Origin: Pseudomonas sp. URIL14HWK12:I12
GTDB lineage: Bacteria > Pseudomonadota > Gammaproteobacteria > Pseudomonadales > Pseudomonadaceae
Reading direction: 5' to 3'
Assembly (NCBI RefSeq): GCF_003097135.1
Contig: NZ_QEQL01000004.1
Coordinates: 464,567-528,566 of the forward strand
Length of the DNA: 64,000 bases
Of the stretch, positions 18,853 through 26,396 are shown piece after piece. The notes beneath the pieces are model-generated. The model worked only from the letters and a program-made list of their open reading frames with translations. It was not told where the DNA came from and did not search any database. A program made the translations under genes and the position numbers. Position 1 is the first letter of the stretch. Each line of letters starts with the position of its first letter.

Positions 18853-19791
18853 TCAGCCCGTGGGAGGCTGGCTCGCCGGGCGACGCGCGACGGGCGACGC
18901 ACAGCTCAGATGCTCGACCAGAAAGTCGACGAACACCCGCACCCGCGCCGGCATGGCCGCGCCCCCTACGAACACCACGTTGATCGGCTCGCGGTCACCG
19001 GGGTTGAAGGCCTCCAGCAGCGGCACCAGTTCCCCTCTCGCGATTTCTTCCACCACTGAAAATGCGCCCACGCGCGCGATACCTGCGCCCATGCGCGCCA
19101 GATGTGCCAAGGCCTCGCCATTGCTGCACTCGATGCTGCCGTTGACCTTCAGCGAAACCACCTCACCTGCGCGGCGAAACGGCCAGTCGGGGTTCGCGCG
19201 GCGGAAGTTGAAGCGCAGGCAATTGTGCCTGGCCAGGTCTTCTGGCACCTGCGGCGTGCCATGGCGGGCCAGGTAGGCCGGTGACGCCACCACCACCTGG
19301 CCGGTTTCCCCCACGCAGCGGGCGGTCAGTGGGCTGTCGGGCAGGTCGCCGAAGCGCACTGCGACATCGGCCTGGCCGGCAAGGATGTCCACCACCTCAT
19401 CGCTTAGGGTCACGTCGACCCGCACCTGGGGGTAGCGCTCGCTGAAGGCGGCCACCAGCGGCAGCAAGGTAATGCGCCCGTGCGCGAGGGACGCGCTGAC
19501 GCGCAGGCGGCCGCTGGGCACACCCTTGTCGGTGATGGCCTGCTCCACCTCAGCGAGGTCGGCCAGAATGCGCCGGGCACCGCGCAGGTAGGCCTGGCCT
19601 TCGCTGGTGAGCGTCAGCGCCCGGGTGGTGCGCAGCAGCAGGCGTGTACCCATGCGCTGCTCGCAGCGGCTGATCACCCGGCTCACCGCCGAGGGCGTCA
19701 GGCCCAGCGCACGAGCGGCAGCCGACAAGCTGCCCTGCTCCACCACGCACACGAACACTTCCATTTCACCCGATCGCCCTGCCACATCCAT
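18853..19791 (-). CDS. LysR-family transcriptional regulator
   Basis: A regulator of about 312 residues. The N-terminal winged helix-turn-helix is seen in FVCVVEQGSLSAAARALGL and TPSAVSRVISRCEQRMG. The C-terminal part is a periplasmic-binding-like effector domain. The ATG at 19791 is preferred because GGAGG sits five bases before it; the adjacent ATG at 19794 would be too close and the longer frame to 19821 unneeded. It is divergent from the MFS gene starting at 19891 with a 99-base shared gap, the classic arrangement for control of that transporter. Confidence 0.9.
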   Translation of the reverse strand: MDVAGRSGEMEVFVCVVEQGSLSAAARALGLTPSAVSRVISRCEQRMGTRLLLRTTRALTLTSEGQAYLRGARRILADLAEVEQAITDKGVPSGRLRVSASLAHGRITLLPLVAAFSERYPQVRVDVTLSDEVVDILAGQADVAVRFGDLPDSPLTARCVGETGQVVVASPAYLARHGTPQVPEDLARHNCLRFNFRRANPDWPFRRAGEVVSLKVNGSIECSNGEALAHLARMGAGIARVGAFSVVEEIARGELVPLLEAFNPGDREPINVVFVGGAAMPARVRVFVDFLVEHLSCASPVARRPASQPPTG

Positions 19792-19890
19792 CATTGCCTC
19801 CAGCGCAAAGGTGCTTGCCAAAATCGCGGGCTACCGCCCTGGACCGGCCGATCGTAACCTTTTGCGCACAGATCAGGAGCTTTATTTCTT

Positions 19891-21072
19891 ATGCGTATCA
19901 ACCTTCCCCTCGTTGCCCTGGCCATCGGCGCCTTCGGCATCGGTGTCACCGAATTCGCCCCGATGGGCATGCTGCCCGGCATCGCCGAAGACCTGGGCGT
20001 GTCGATTCCCACCGCCGGGCTGTTGATCAGTGCCTACGCATTGGGCGTGCTGATCGGTGCCCCGTTGATGACACTGGCCACTACCCGGGTGCCCCGGCGC
20101 TACCTGCTGATCGGGCTGATGGGCATTTTCACGCTCGGCAACCTGCTGGCCGCCCTGGCCAGCGACTACCAAAGCCTGTTGCTGGCACGGGTGGTCACCT
20201 CGCTGAACCACGGCGCGTTCTTCGGCGTAGGCTCGGTGGTGGCAGCCAACGTGGTGGCTCCGGAGAAGCGCGCAGGGGCGGTGGCTGCAATGTTCATGGG
20301 GCTGACCATCGCCACCATTGGCGGGGTGCCGCTGGCGACGTGGTTCGGCGAGCTGTTCGGTTGGCGCACGGCGTTCTGGGGCATCGCCGGGTTGGGTATG
20401 GTCGCCATGCTGGCGCTGTGGCTCGCGCTGCCGCAGGTGCCGTTGCCGAAAAACGACGGCGTGCTGGCCGAAATCCGGGTGCTTGGCCGTGGCCCGGTAT
20501 TGGCGGCGCTGGCGCTGACGGTGGTGGGCTCCAGCGCGATGTTTACCGTGTTCACTTACATCGCCCCGATCCTGCGCGGCGAAACCCAGGCTTCTACCGC
20601 GTTCGTGACAGCGATGCTGGTGCTGTTCGGGGTGGGGCTGACACTGGGCAACCTCTGGGGTGGCAAGGCCGCCGACCGTTCTGTGGACCGTACGCTGATC
20701 GTGTCGCTGAGCGTGCTGATTGCCACCCTGCTGGCGTTCACCGTCCTGATGCGCTGGCCGCTGCCGGCGGCGCTCGCCATCCTGGCTTGGGGCGTGGCCA
20801 GTTTCGCCCTGGTACCGCCGCTGCAAATGCGCGTGATGGAAGCGGCCCACGACGCGCCAAACCTGGCCTCTGCGGTCAATATTGGGGCCTTCAACCTGGG
20901 CAATGCCATCGGTGCGGCACTGGGGGGCTGGGTGATCGACGCCGGCTTGGGGTACCCCGCCGTATCGCTGGCAGGCGCCGCCATGGCCGGGCTGGGGCTG
21001 CTGATGGTGCTGGCGTTCGCCTGGCGCGGCCGCACCCAGGCACGCCGCCCCGTGGCTGCGCAATGCCTGTAA
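19891..21072 (+). CDS. MFS transporter, DHA1 (AraJ-like) family
   Basis: A 393-residue, 12-helix carrier. The N-terminus LVALAIGAFGIGVTEFAPMG and the motif ISAYALGVLIGAPLMTLATT place it with AraJ/YdhP-type efflux carriers, the same subfamily as the gene at 13983. Divergent from a LysR regulator, which probably controls it. AGGAG lies 14 bases before the ATG, a long spacing; no better in-frame start is seen. Substrate unknown. Confidence 0.85.
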   Translation: MRINLPLVALAIGAFGIGVTEFAPMGMLPGIAEDLGVSIPTAGLLISAYALGVLIGAPLMTLATTRVPRRYLLIGLMGIFTLGNLLAALASDYQSLLLARVVTSLNHGAFFGVGSVVAANVVAPEKRAGAVAAMFMGLTIATIGGVPLATWFGELFGWRTAFWGIAGLGMVAMLALWLALPQVPLPKNDGVLAEIRVLGRGPVLAALALTVVGSSAMFTVFTYIAPILRGETQASTAFVTAMLVLFGVGLTLGNLWGGKAADRSVDRTLIVSLSVLIATLLAFTVLMRWPLPAALAILAWGVASFALVPPLQMRVMEAAHDAPNLASAVNIGAFNLGNAIGAALGGWVIDAGLGYPAVSLAGAAMAGLGLLMVLAFAWRGRTQARRPVAAQCL

Positions 21073-21080
21073 AAACGCCG

Positions 21081-21101
21081 GCGGTCTGCCTTCCAGACCG
21101 C
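21081..21101 (+). terminator. Stem-loop after MFS gene
   Basis: Perfect 8-bp stem GCGGTCTG / CAGACCGC with a five-base loop, 8 bases after the stop. No T tract on the plus strand. Possible weak terminator. Confidence 0.35.
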
Positions 21102-21168
21102 TTGGCAGGCCAGGCGGCATCCTGAACCTGGCCTAAGCTCTACTCATGGCACCGCTGTTGGAGTGATC

Positions 21169-24100
21169 ATGGGCGCACAGTGGAATACCTCGCCAGGCAA
21201 CCCTGCCACGGCCGAACAGGCCGCAGAGGCGGAGCCCTCGGCGCCCCGCCCCCGCCGCCGGCGTGGTCGCAATCGAAGGCTGCTGGGGTTGGCCCTGGTG
21301 CTTGGCCTGCTGGCGGCGGCAGGATTCGCAGCCCGTGAAGAAATGCGCACTTCGCGCTGGCAAGCCTGGGCGCTGGCGGACCTTGCGACGAAGCTGACCT
21401 GGACAGTGCAGCCTGGCCCCAGCGATTCGATGGTCTACCCTGGCAACGGCCCGTTCGATGAGCGCCTTGGCTACAGCCACCTAGGTGAATACCTAGCCCG
21501 CTTGCGCTCGCACCACTTCCTGATCACCGAACAGGCACGCTTCTCGCCGGCGCTCAAACGTTACGCCGAGCACGACTTGTTCGTTCCCTACCCTGAAAAA
21601 CCACAGGCCGGCTTGCACATCACAGACTGCCGCGCCGGTACGGTGTACCGCTTTGAGTACCCACTGCAGTTGTACAAGCGCTTTGAAGATATCCCGCCGC
21701 TGGTGGTGGGCAGCCTGTTGTTCATCGAAGACCGCCACCTGCTCGATGCACAGCACCCCACCCTCAACCCGGCTGTCGACTGGCCGCGCTTTGCCCGGGC
21801 CGCCTGGTCGCAGGTTGCCCGCCTGCTGGGCCTGCCAGGCCAGTCTGCTGGCGGCAGCACCCTGGCGACACAGCTGGAGAAGTATCGCCATTCGGCCGGC
21901 GGGCTCACCGACTCAGGCCCGGAAAAACTTCGGCAAATGTTCTCGGCCAGCGTGCGCGCCTACCAAGGTGGCGAGCAGACCCTGCTGGCACGGCAGAACA
22001 TTCTGCGCGATTACTTGAACAGTGTGCCGCTCTCGGCCGTGCCAGGCCACGGCGAGGTGCACGGCCTGGCCGAGGGCCTGCGGGTGTGGTACGGCGCCGA
22101 TTTCGAACAAGCCAACCGCCTGCTGGCGAGCACTGGCAGCGATGCCCAAACAATGGCGGCAAGGGGCCTGGCGCTGCGCCAGGTACTCTCACTGATGATC
22201 GCCCAGCGCCGGCCCTCGCACTTTCTGAGCCGTGGCCATGAGGAGCTTGACCGCCTCACCGACGCGCATATCCGCCTGCTCGCCAGCCACGGCATTCTCA
22301 CCAGTGCCCAGGCCAGCGCTGCGTTGCAGAGCCTACTGCAATGGCGCGACTGGGCCAGGGAGCCCACCTGGGAGCCCTATGCCAACGACAAGGGCGGTAT
22401 CGTCACCCGCAGCCGCCTTGCCGGCCTGCTGGGCACTTCGCTGTACGACCTGGACCGGCTTGACCTGGCCGCCACCACCACGCTGGACAACCGCCTGCAG
22501 AATCAGGTCACCCAGTACCTCAAGCACCTGGCGGACCCAGCCTATGCCAAACAAACCGGGCTGATCGGTGACAGCCTGCTGACCCCAACCAGCACCGGTG
22601 AGGTGAAGTACAGCTTCACCCTCTTCGAAAACCACGATGGCGCCGCACGAGTAAGGGTGCAGACCGACAACACCGACCAACCCTTCGACATCAACGAAGG
22701 CAGCAAGCTGGAGCTGGGCTCGACAGCCAAGCTGCGCGTGCTGGCCAGTTACCTTCAGATCATCGCCGAGCTGCACCAGCGTTACGGCGGTAAGCCACCG
22801 GCAGAACTGCGCCGCATCGACCGAGGTATCGACCCGCAGGATCGGCTCAGCCACTGGGCGCTGGACTACCTTACCCGCAACCCCGGCGCGCCCCTGGCAC
22901 CGATGGTGGACGCGGCGCTTGAGCGCAGCTATTCGGCCAACCCCGGCGAGCGCTTTTTCACCGGCGGCGGCATCCACGTGTTCGGCAACTTCCGCCGCCA
23001 GGACAACGACCGCACCCCCACACTCAAGGAGGCACTGCGCGAATCGATCAACCTGCCGTTCATCCGCCTGATGCGCGACATCGTGCGCTACACCCTTTAC
23101 CAGGCGCCGGGCGATCGCGCCGCCCTGCTCAAGGACGACGACGACCCCCGCCGGCAGCAATACCTGGCGCAATTCGCTGACCGTGAAGGCACTGAGTACC
23201 TGCGCAGGTTCTGGCGCAAGTACGAGGGCAAGCCCAGCGACCAGCGGCTGGACACCTTCCTCGATGGCTTGAACCCCACGCCGGTACGGCTGGCGGCGGT
23301 GTACCGCTACCTGTTCCCGCAGGCGCCCCGGGCGCAGTTCGATGCTTTCGTTCGCCAACACTGGCAAGGCAACCCGCTGAGCGACAAGCGCCTGGGGCAA
23401 ATGTATGGGCAATACGGCCCAGGCGCCTACAACCTGCCCGACCAGGGCTATATCGCCCGCGTTCACCCGCTGGACCTGTGGTTGCTTGGCTACCTGCTGC
23501 AGTACCCGGACGCAAGCCTGGGCCAGGCCATCGACGCCAGTGAGCACGAACGCCAGGAAGTCTACGGCTGGCTGTTCAACAGCAAGCACCGTAGCGCCCG
23601 CGACACGCGCATTCGTACGATGCTCGAGATCGAAGCCTTCACGGACATCCACCAGCGGTGGCAGCAGCTGGGGTACCCGTTCGACCACCTGGTGCCGTCA
23701 CTGGCGACCGCGATCGGCAGCTCAGGCGACCGCCCGGCCGCACTGGCCGAGCTGATCGGCATCATACTCAATGACGGCGTGCGCTTGCCCACAGTGCGTA
23801 TCGACCAACTGCATTTTGCCCAAGGCACCCCCTATGAGGCCGTGGCACAAGCCGACACCGGCCGCGGTGAACGGGTGATGCCGGTGGAAGTGGCCCGTGC
23901 CTTGCGCCTGGCCTTGGGCGCCGTGGTGGCCGACGGTACGGCGCGGCGGGTGTCCCAGGTTTTCACCCAGGCCGATGGCGCCCCCATGGCCATGGGCGGC
24001 AAGACAGGCACCGGCGACAACCGTATCGAAAGCTTCGGCAGCGGCGGGCGGCTGGTCGGCTCGCGGGCGGTCAACCGCACCGGCACGTTCGTGTTCTACC

Positions 24101-24288
24101 TGGGCGAGCGCTACTTCGGCACCCTGACTGCGTATGTACCGGGCAAAGCCTCGGCGAACTTCCGTTTCACCTCGGCGCTGCCGGTGCAAGTGCTCAAGGG
24201 CATGGCGCCGATTCTACAACCCTGGCTGGACGACCAAGGCTGCAGAGCACCCGCAGGCAACCGACCAGCGGACTTGCAGCCTTTTTAA
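21169..24288 (+). CDS. Class A penicillin-binding protein-like, transglycosylase plus transpeptidase (divergent)
   Basis: A 1039-residue inner-membrane protein, larger than usual PBP1 enzymes. A basic, Pro/Arg-rich cytoplasmic start (PRPRRRRGRNRR) leads into one TM helix (about residues 39-57). A GT51-type glycosyltransferase part follows with SLLFIEDRHLLD and GGSTLATQLEKYRHS, which differs from the usual GGSTITQQLAKN. The transpeptidase part keeps all three motifs: SxxK in GSTAKLRVLAS, SxN in RESINLPFIRL and KTG in GGKTGTGDNR. So it may build and cross-link peptidoglycan, although the divergent glycosyltransferase motif leaves the first activity uncertain. ATG 21169 is chosen since GGAG lies five bases before; a GTG two codons earlier is possible. 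Its stop codon overlaps the palindrome controlling the next gene. Confidence 0.85.
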   Translation: MGAQWNTSPGNPATAEQAAEAEPSAPRPRRRRGRNRRLLGLALVLGLLAAAGFAAREEMRTSRWQAWALADLATKLTWTVQPGPSDSMVYPGNGPFDERLGYSHLGEYLARLRSHHFLITEQARFSPALKRYAEHDLFVPYPEKPQAGLHITDCRAGTVYRFEYPLQLYKRFEDIPPLVVGSLLFIEDRHLLDAQHPTLNPAVDWPRFARAAWSQVARLLGLPGQSAGGSTLATQLEKYRHSAGGLTDSGPEKLRQMFSASVRAYQGGEQTLLARQNILRDYLNSVPLSAVPGHGEVHGLAEGLRVWYGADFEQANRLLASTGSDAQTMAARGLALRQVLSLMIAQRRPSHFLSRGHEELDRLTDAHIRLLASHGILTSAQASAALQSLLQWRDWAREPTWEPYANDKGGIVTRSRLAGLLGTSLYDLDRLDLAATTTLDNRLQNQVTQYLKHLADPAYAKQTGLIGDSLLTPTSTGEVKYSFTLFENHDGAARVRVQTDNTDQPFDINEGSKLELGSTAKLRVLASYLQIIAELHQRYGGKPPAELRRIDRGIDPQDRLSHWALDYLTRNPGAPLAPMVDAALERSYSANPGERFFTGGGIHVFGNFRRQDNDRTPTLKEALRESINLPFIRLMRDIVRYTLYQAPGDRAALLKDDDDPRRQQYLAQFADREGTEYLRRFWRKYEGKPSDQRLDTFLDGLNPTPVRLAAVYRYLFPQAPRAQFDAFVRQHWQGNPLSDKRLGQMYGQYGPGAYNLPDQGYIARVHPLDLWLLGYLLQYPDASLGQAIDASEHERQEVYGWLFNSKHRSARDTRIRTMLEIEAFTDIHQRWQQLGYPFDHLVPSLATAIGSSGDRPAALAELIGIILNDGVRLPTVRIDQLHFAQGTPYEAVAQADTGRGERVMPVEVARALRLALGAVVADGTARRVSQVFTQADGAPMAMGGKTGTGDNRIESFGSGGRLVGSRAVNRTGTFVFYLGERYFGTLTAYVPGKASANFRFTSALPVQVLKGMAPILQPWLDDQGCRAPAGNRPADLQPF

Positions 24289-24312
24289 GATATATCTTAA
24301 GGTATATCTTAA
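24285..24312 (+). promoter_or_regulatory. Double palindromic operator upstream of the PadR gene
   Basis: A perfect 16-bp palindrome TTAAGATATATCTTAA (24285-24300) overlaps a second near-perfect one, TTAAGGTATATCTTAA (24297-24312), sharing TTAA. It lies 20 bases before the PadR ATG and covers the stop codon of the upstream gene. The position fits autoregulation by the PadR protein, as known for YqjI. The AT-rich block may also contain the -10 region. Confidence 0.75.
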
Positions 24313-24332
24313 ATAACCAAGCAGAGACCCCA

Positions 24333-24845
24333 ATGAAACATCATCATCCCCCAGACCGCGAGCGTGGCGGCCGCGGCCATCGCGTGTTTGCCCCAGGCGA
24401 TCTCAAAGTGCTCCTGCTGGACCTGCTCAGCGACGAGCCCTGCCACGGCTACGACCTGATCCGCAAGATCGAAGCAATGTTCGATGGCCGCTATAGCCCT
24501 AGCCCCGGCGTGATCTACCCCACCCTGACCTTTCTCGAAGAAAGCGACCTGATTGCCCCGGGAAGCGATGGCGCTAAAAAGCGCTACCAGCTCACCGAGA
24601 TTGGCCGCGCTTACCTGGCTGACCAGCATGTAGCGCTGCAAGGCGCCCGCGAGCGGATCGAGGTTAGCCGGCACGCATTGCGTGGCCATGATCGCCCCGA
24701 GGAAATCCATGAGGCGGTGCATAACCTGCGGCACGCCTTGAAAATGCACCACGGCCGCTGGACGCCCGAGGAAATCGTGCGCGTTCGCGACCTGCTCAAC
24801 GCCACTGCCCGGGCCGTCGCCGGCGGCGCTGCCTTAGAGGAGTAA
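24333..24845 (+). CDS. PadR-family regulator, YqjI-like (metal-responsive)
   Basis: A 170-residue regulator with a PadR winged helix (LKVLLLDLLSDEPCHGYDLI, SPSPGVIYPTLTFLEESDLI). The first residues MKHHHPPDRERGGRGH are His-rich, like the metal-binding N-terminus of E. coli YqjI, which represses the siderophore reductase gene yqjH and responds to nickel and iron. Here the next gene, five bases downstream, is a siderophore-interacting reductase, the same pairing but in one operon. The His-rich stretch is shorter and lacks the cysteines of the E. coli protein. Regulation is probably by binding the double palindrome just upstream. Confidence 0.88.
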   Translation: MKHHHPPDRERGGRGHRVFAPGDLKVLLLDLLSDEPCHGYDLIRKIEAMFDGRYSPSPGVIYPTLTFLEESDLIAPGSDGAKKRYQLTEIGRAYLADQHVALQGARERIEVSRHALRGHDRPEEIHEAVHNLRHALKMHHGRWTPEEIVRVRDLLNATARAVAGGAALEE

Positions 24846-24849
24846 CGCT

Positions 24850-25617
24850 ATGACACAAGCCATTCACCGGGTCATGCATGAAATCAAGCGCCGCCGCCTG
24901 CGAGTGTTGCGCGTGACCGAATTGACCCCTCGCATGCGCCGTATCACCCTGGGCGGCGAACAGTTGTCCGGCTTCTATAGCCCGGGCGCCGATGACCACA
25001 TCAAACTGTTCTTCGCCTCCAACGCAGCTGAAGAGGCCGCATTGGCACAACTGCTGGCCGGGGGTGACGGCGGCCCGCACAAACCGGCCATGCGCGACTA
25101 CACCCCGCGGCGCATCGACCTGGAACGCGGCGAGCTGGACATCGACTTCGTGATCCATGGCGACGGCCCTGCTTCCACCTGGGCCGAGCGCGCGCAGCCC
25201 GGCGATCACCTGCACATCGCCGGCCCGCGCGGCTCGCTGATCGTGCCGGACATCTTCGACAGTTACCTGCTGATCGGTGACGAAACCGCGCTGCCGGCCA
25301 TCGCCCGGCGCCTCGAGGAACTGCCCGCGCATCGCCAAGCACTGGTGGTGGTACAAATCGAAGACGACGCCGAGCGCCAGCCACTGCACAGCGCCGCCGG
25401 CCTGCAGGTGATATGGGCCCTGCGGCATCAGGCTGACCTTTTGCAGACGGTGCGCGAGCTAACATTGCCAGCAGGGCAATTGTGGGCGTGGGTAGCCACC
25501 GAAAAAGGCCTGGCCCGCCAGATCAAGGCAGCGTTGCTCGACCACCATCAGGTGCCCGAGGCGAACGTCAAAGCGGCCGGCTACTGGCGCGCCGAAGGCA
25601 CGCCTGAGCAAGAATGA
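24850..25617 (+). CDS. Siderophore-interacting protein (YqjH/ViuB-type ferric reductase)
   Basis: A 255-residue cytoplasmic flavoprotein of the SIP family, which reduces ferric siderophores to release iron. The FAD-binding region is seen in YSPGADDHIKLFF and MRDYTPRRIDLERGELDIDF, and the NAD(P)H-binding part in YLLIGDETALPAIARRLEEL. The C-terminal SIP motif GYWRAEGTPEQE is present. Five bases after the PadR gene, hence co-transcribed and probably repressed by it. The last 37 bases overlap the end of the convergent Pr6Pr gene. Confidence 0.92.
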   Translation: MTQAIHRVMHEIKRRRLRVLRVTELTPRMRRITLGGEQLSGFYSPGADDHIKLFFASNAAEEAALAQLLAGGDGGPHKPAMRDYTPRRIDLERGELDIDFVIHGDGPASTWAERAQPGDHLHIAGPRGSLIVPDIFDSYLLIGDETALPAIARRLEELPAHRQALVVVQIEDDAERQPLHSAAGLQVIWALRHQADLLQTVRELTLPAGQLWAWVATEKGLARQIKAALLDHHQVPEANVKAAGYWRAEGTPEQE

Positions 25618-26231
25618 CGGTCGACGGCCCACAGCATTGCACCGATGCCGAGAAAGCCCGCGAGAATCATCAGTGCGTTGAGCAGCACTCGCGGGTAACC
25701 CAAAGCGCCGACGTCCAGAAACGGATAGGGCCACGTGCCGATGACCTGCCCGCGCAGGAGGGTAAACCCGAAATACGCCACTGGGTATAGCGCCCACAGC
25801 GGCAGGTGCCAACCGCGCAGATGGCCGCGTGGCACCGCCCACCACCAGAACCCAAGGCATAGCAGCGGCATGACATCATGCAGTAATTCGTTGACCAGCC
25901 ATTGCCAACCCTGAGGTTGCCAAAGGCTTCGCAGCAACAGGCTATAGGCGATACCCACCAGCAACAGGCTGCAGGTGATCCCGCCGACCACCCCCGGCCG
26001 TTGGAAAAACCGCGCGGTGGCAGTAGCCGGCACACTGGCGGCGGCAGTGAATGCCGCAGCTGCGAGGGTATTGGACAGCACCGTGAAATAACTGAAGAAA
26101 TTCACCAACCCGCCCAGCAGGCTAGCCTGCACCTCATACCGCATTGCTAACACCAGGTACAGCTGCAGCGCCAGCGCGAACCACCCCACCACCGCTACCG
26201 CCGCGATCCAGGATCGCCCTTTCATGCTCAT
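25581..26231 (-). CDS. Pr6Pr family membrane protein
   Basis: A 216-residue protein with six hydrophobic helices, matching the Pr6Pr (FAR-17a/AIG1-like) membrane family. Recognisable parts are NFFSYFTVLSNTLAAAAF and LLHDVMPLLCLGFWWW, each with conserved Asn, His or Asp in the membrane. Function in bacteria is unknown; related proteins include serine lipases/esterases. It converges on the siderophore gene, with a 37-base tail overlap, and is divergent from the TonB receptor. Confidence 0.75.
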   Translation of the reverse strand: MSMKGRSWIAAVAVVGWFALALQLYLVLAMRYEVQASLLGGLVNFFSYFTVLSNTLAAAAFTAAASVPATATARFFQRPGVVGGITCSLLLVGIAYSLLLRSLWQPQGWQWLVNELLHDVMPLLCLGFWWWAVPRGHLRGWHLPLWALYPVAYFGFTLLRGQVIGTWPYPFLDVGALGYPRVLLNALMILAGFLGIGAMLWAVDRHSCSGVPSARQ

Positions 26232-26342
26232 TCCATGCCCGCTTCAAGTGCGCGCAGGTTACCTGCTGCACGCTCAAAAAGCTTCTGCGGCGCCTCTTGC
26301 GGCCCGATTCGAGGTGTGAAAAATCTTTCAAAAGAGCGTAAA

Positions 26343-26357
26343 CGTTATGTTATAACA
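26343..26357 (+). promoter_or_regulatory. Probable Zur box upstream of the ZnuD-like receptor
   Basis: CGTTATGTTATAACA matches 13 of 15 positions of the gammaproteobacterial Zur core TGTTATA-N-TATAACA, 40 bases before the receptor ATG. The consensus is from memory. The downstream gene family, zinc receptor, fits. Confidence 0.65.
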
Positions 26358-26396
26358 ATTGGCTCTTTCATTGTTTTCACTTTCAAGGACGCATCA

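Noticed and set aside
22333..23688. 451-codon ORF antisense to the PBP gene
   Set aside because: No recognisable motif; mirrors the codon bias of the real gene.
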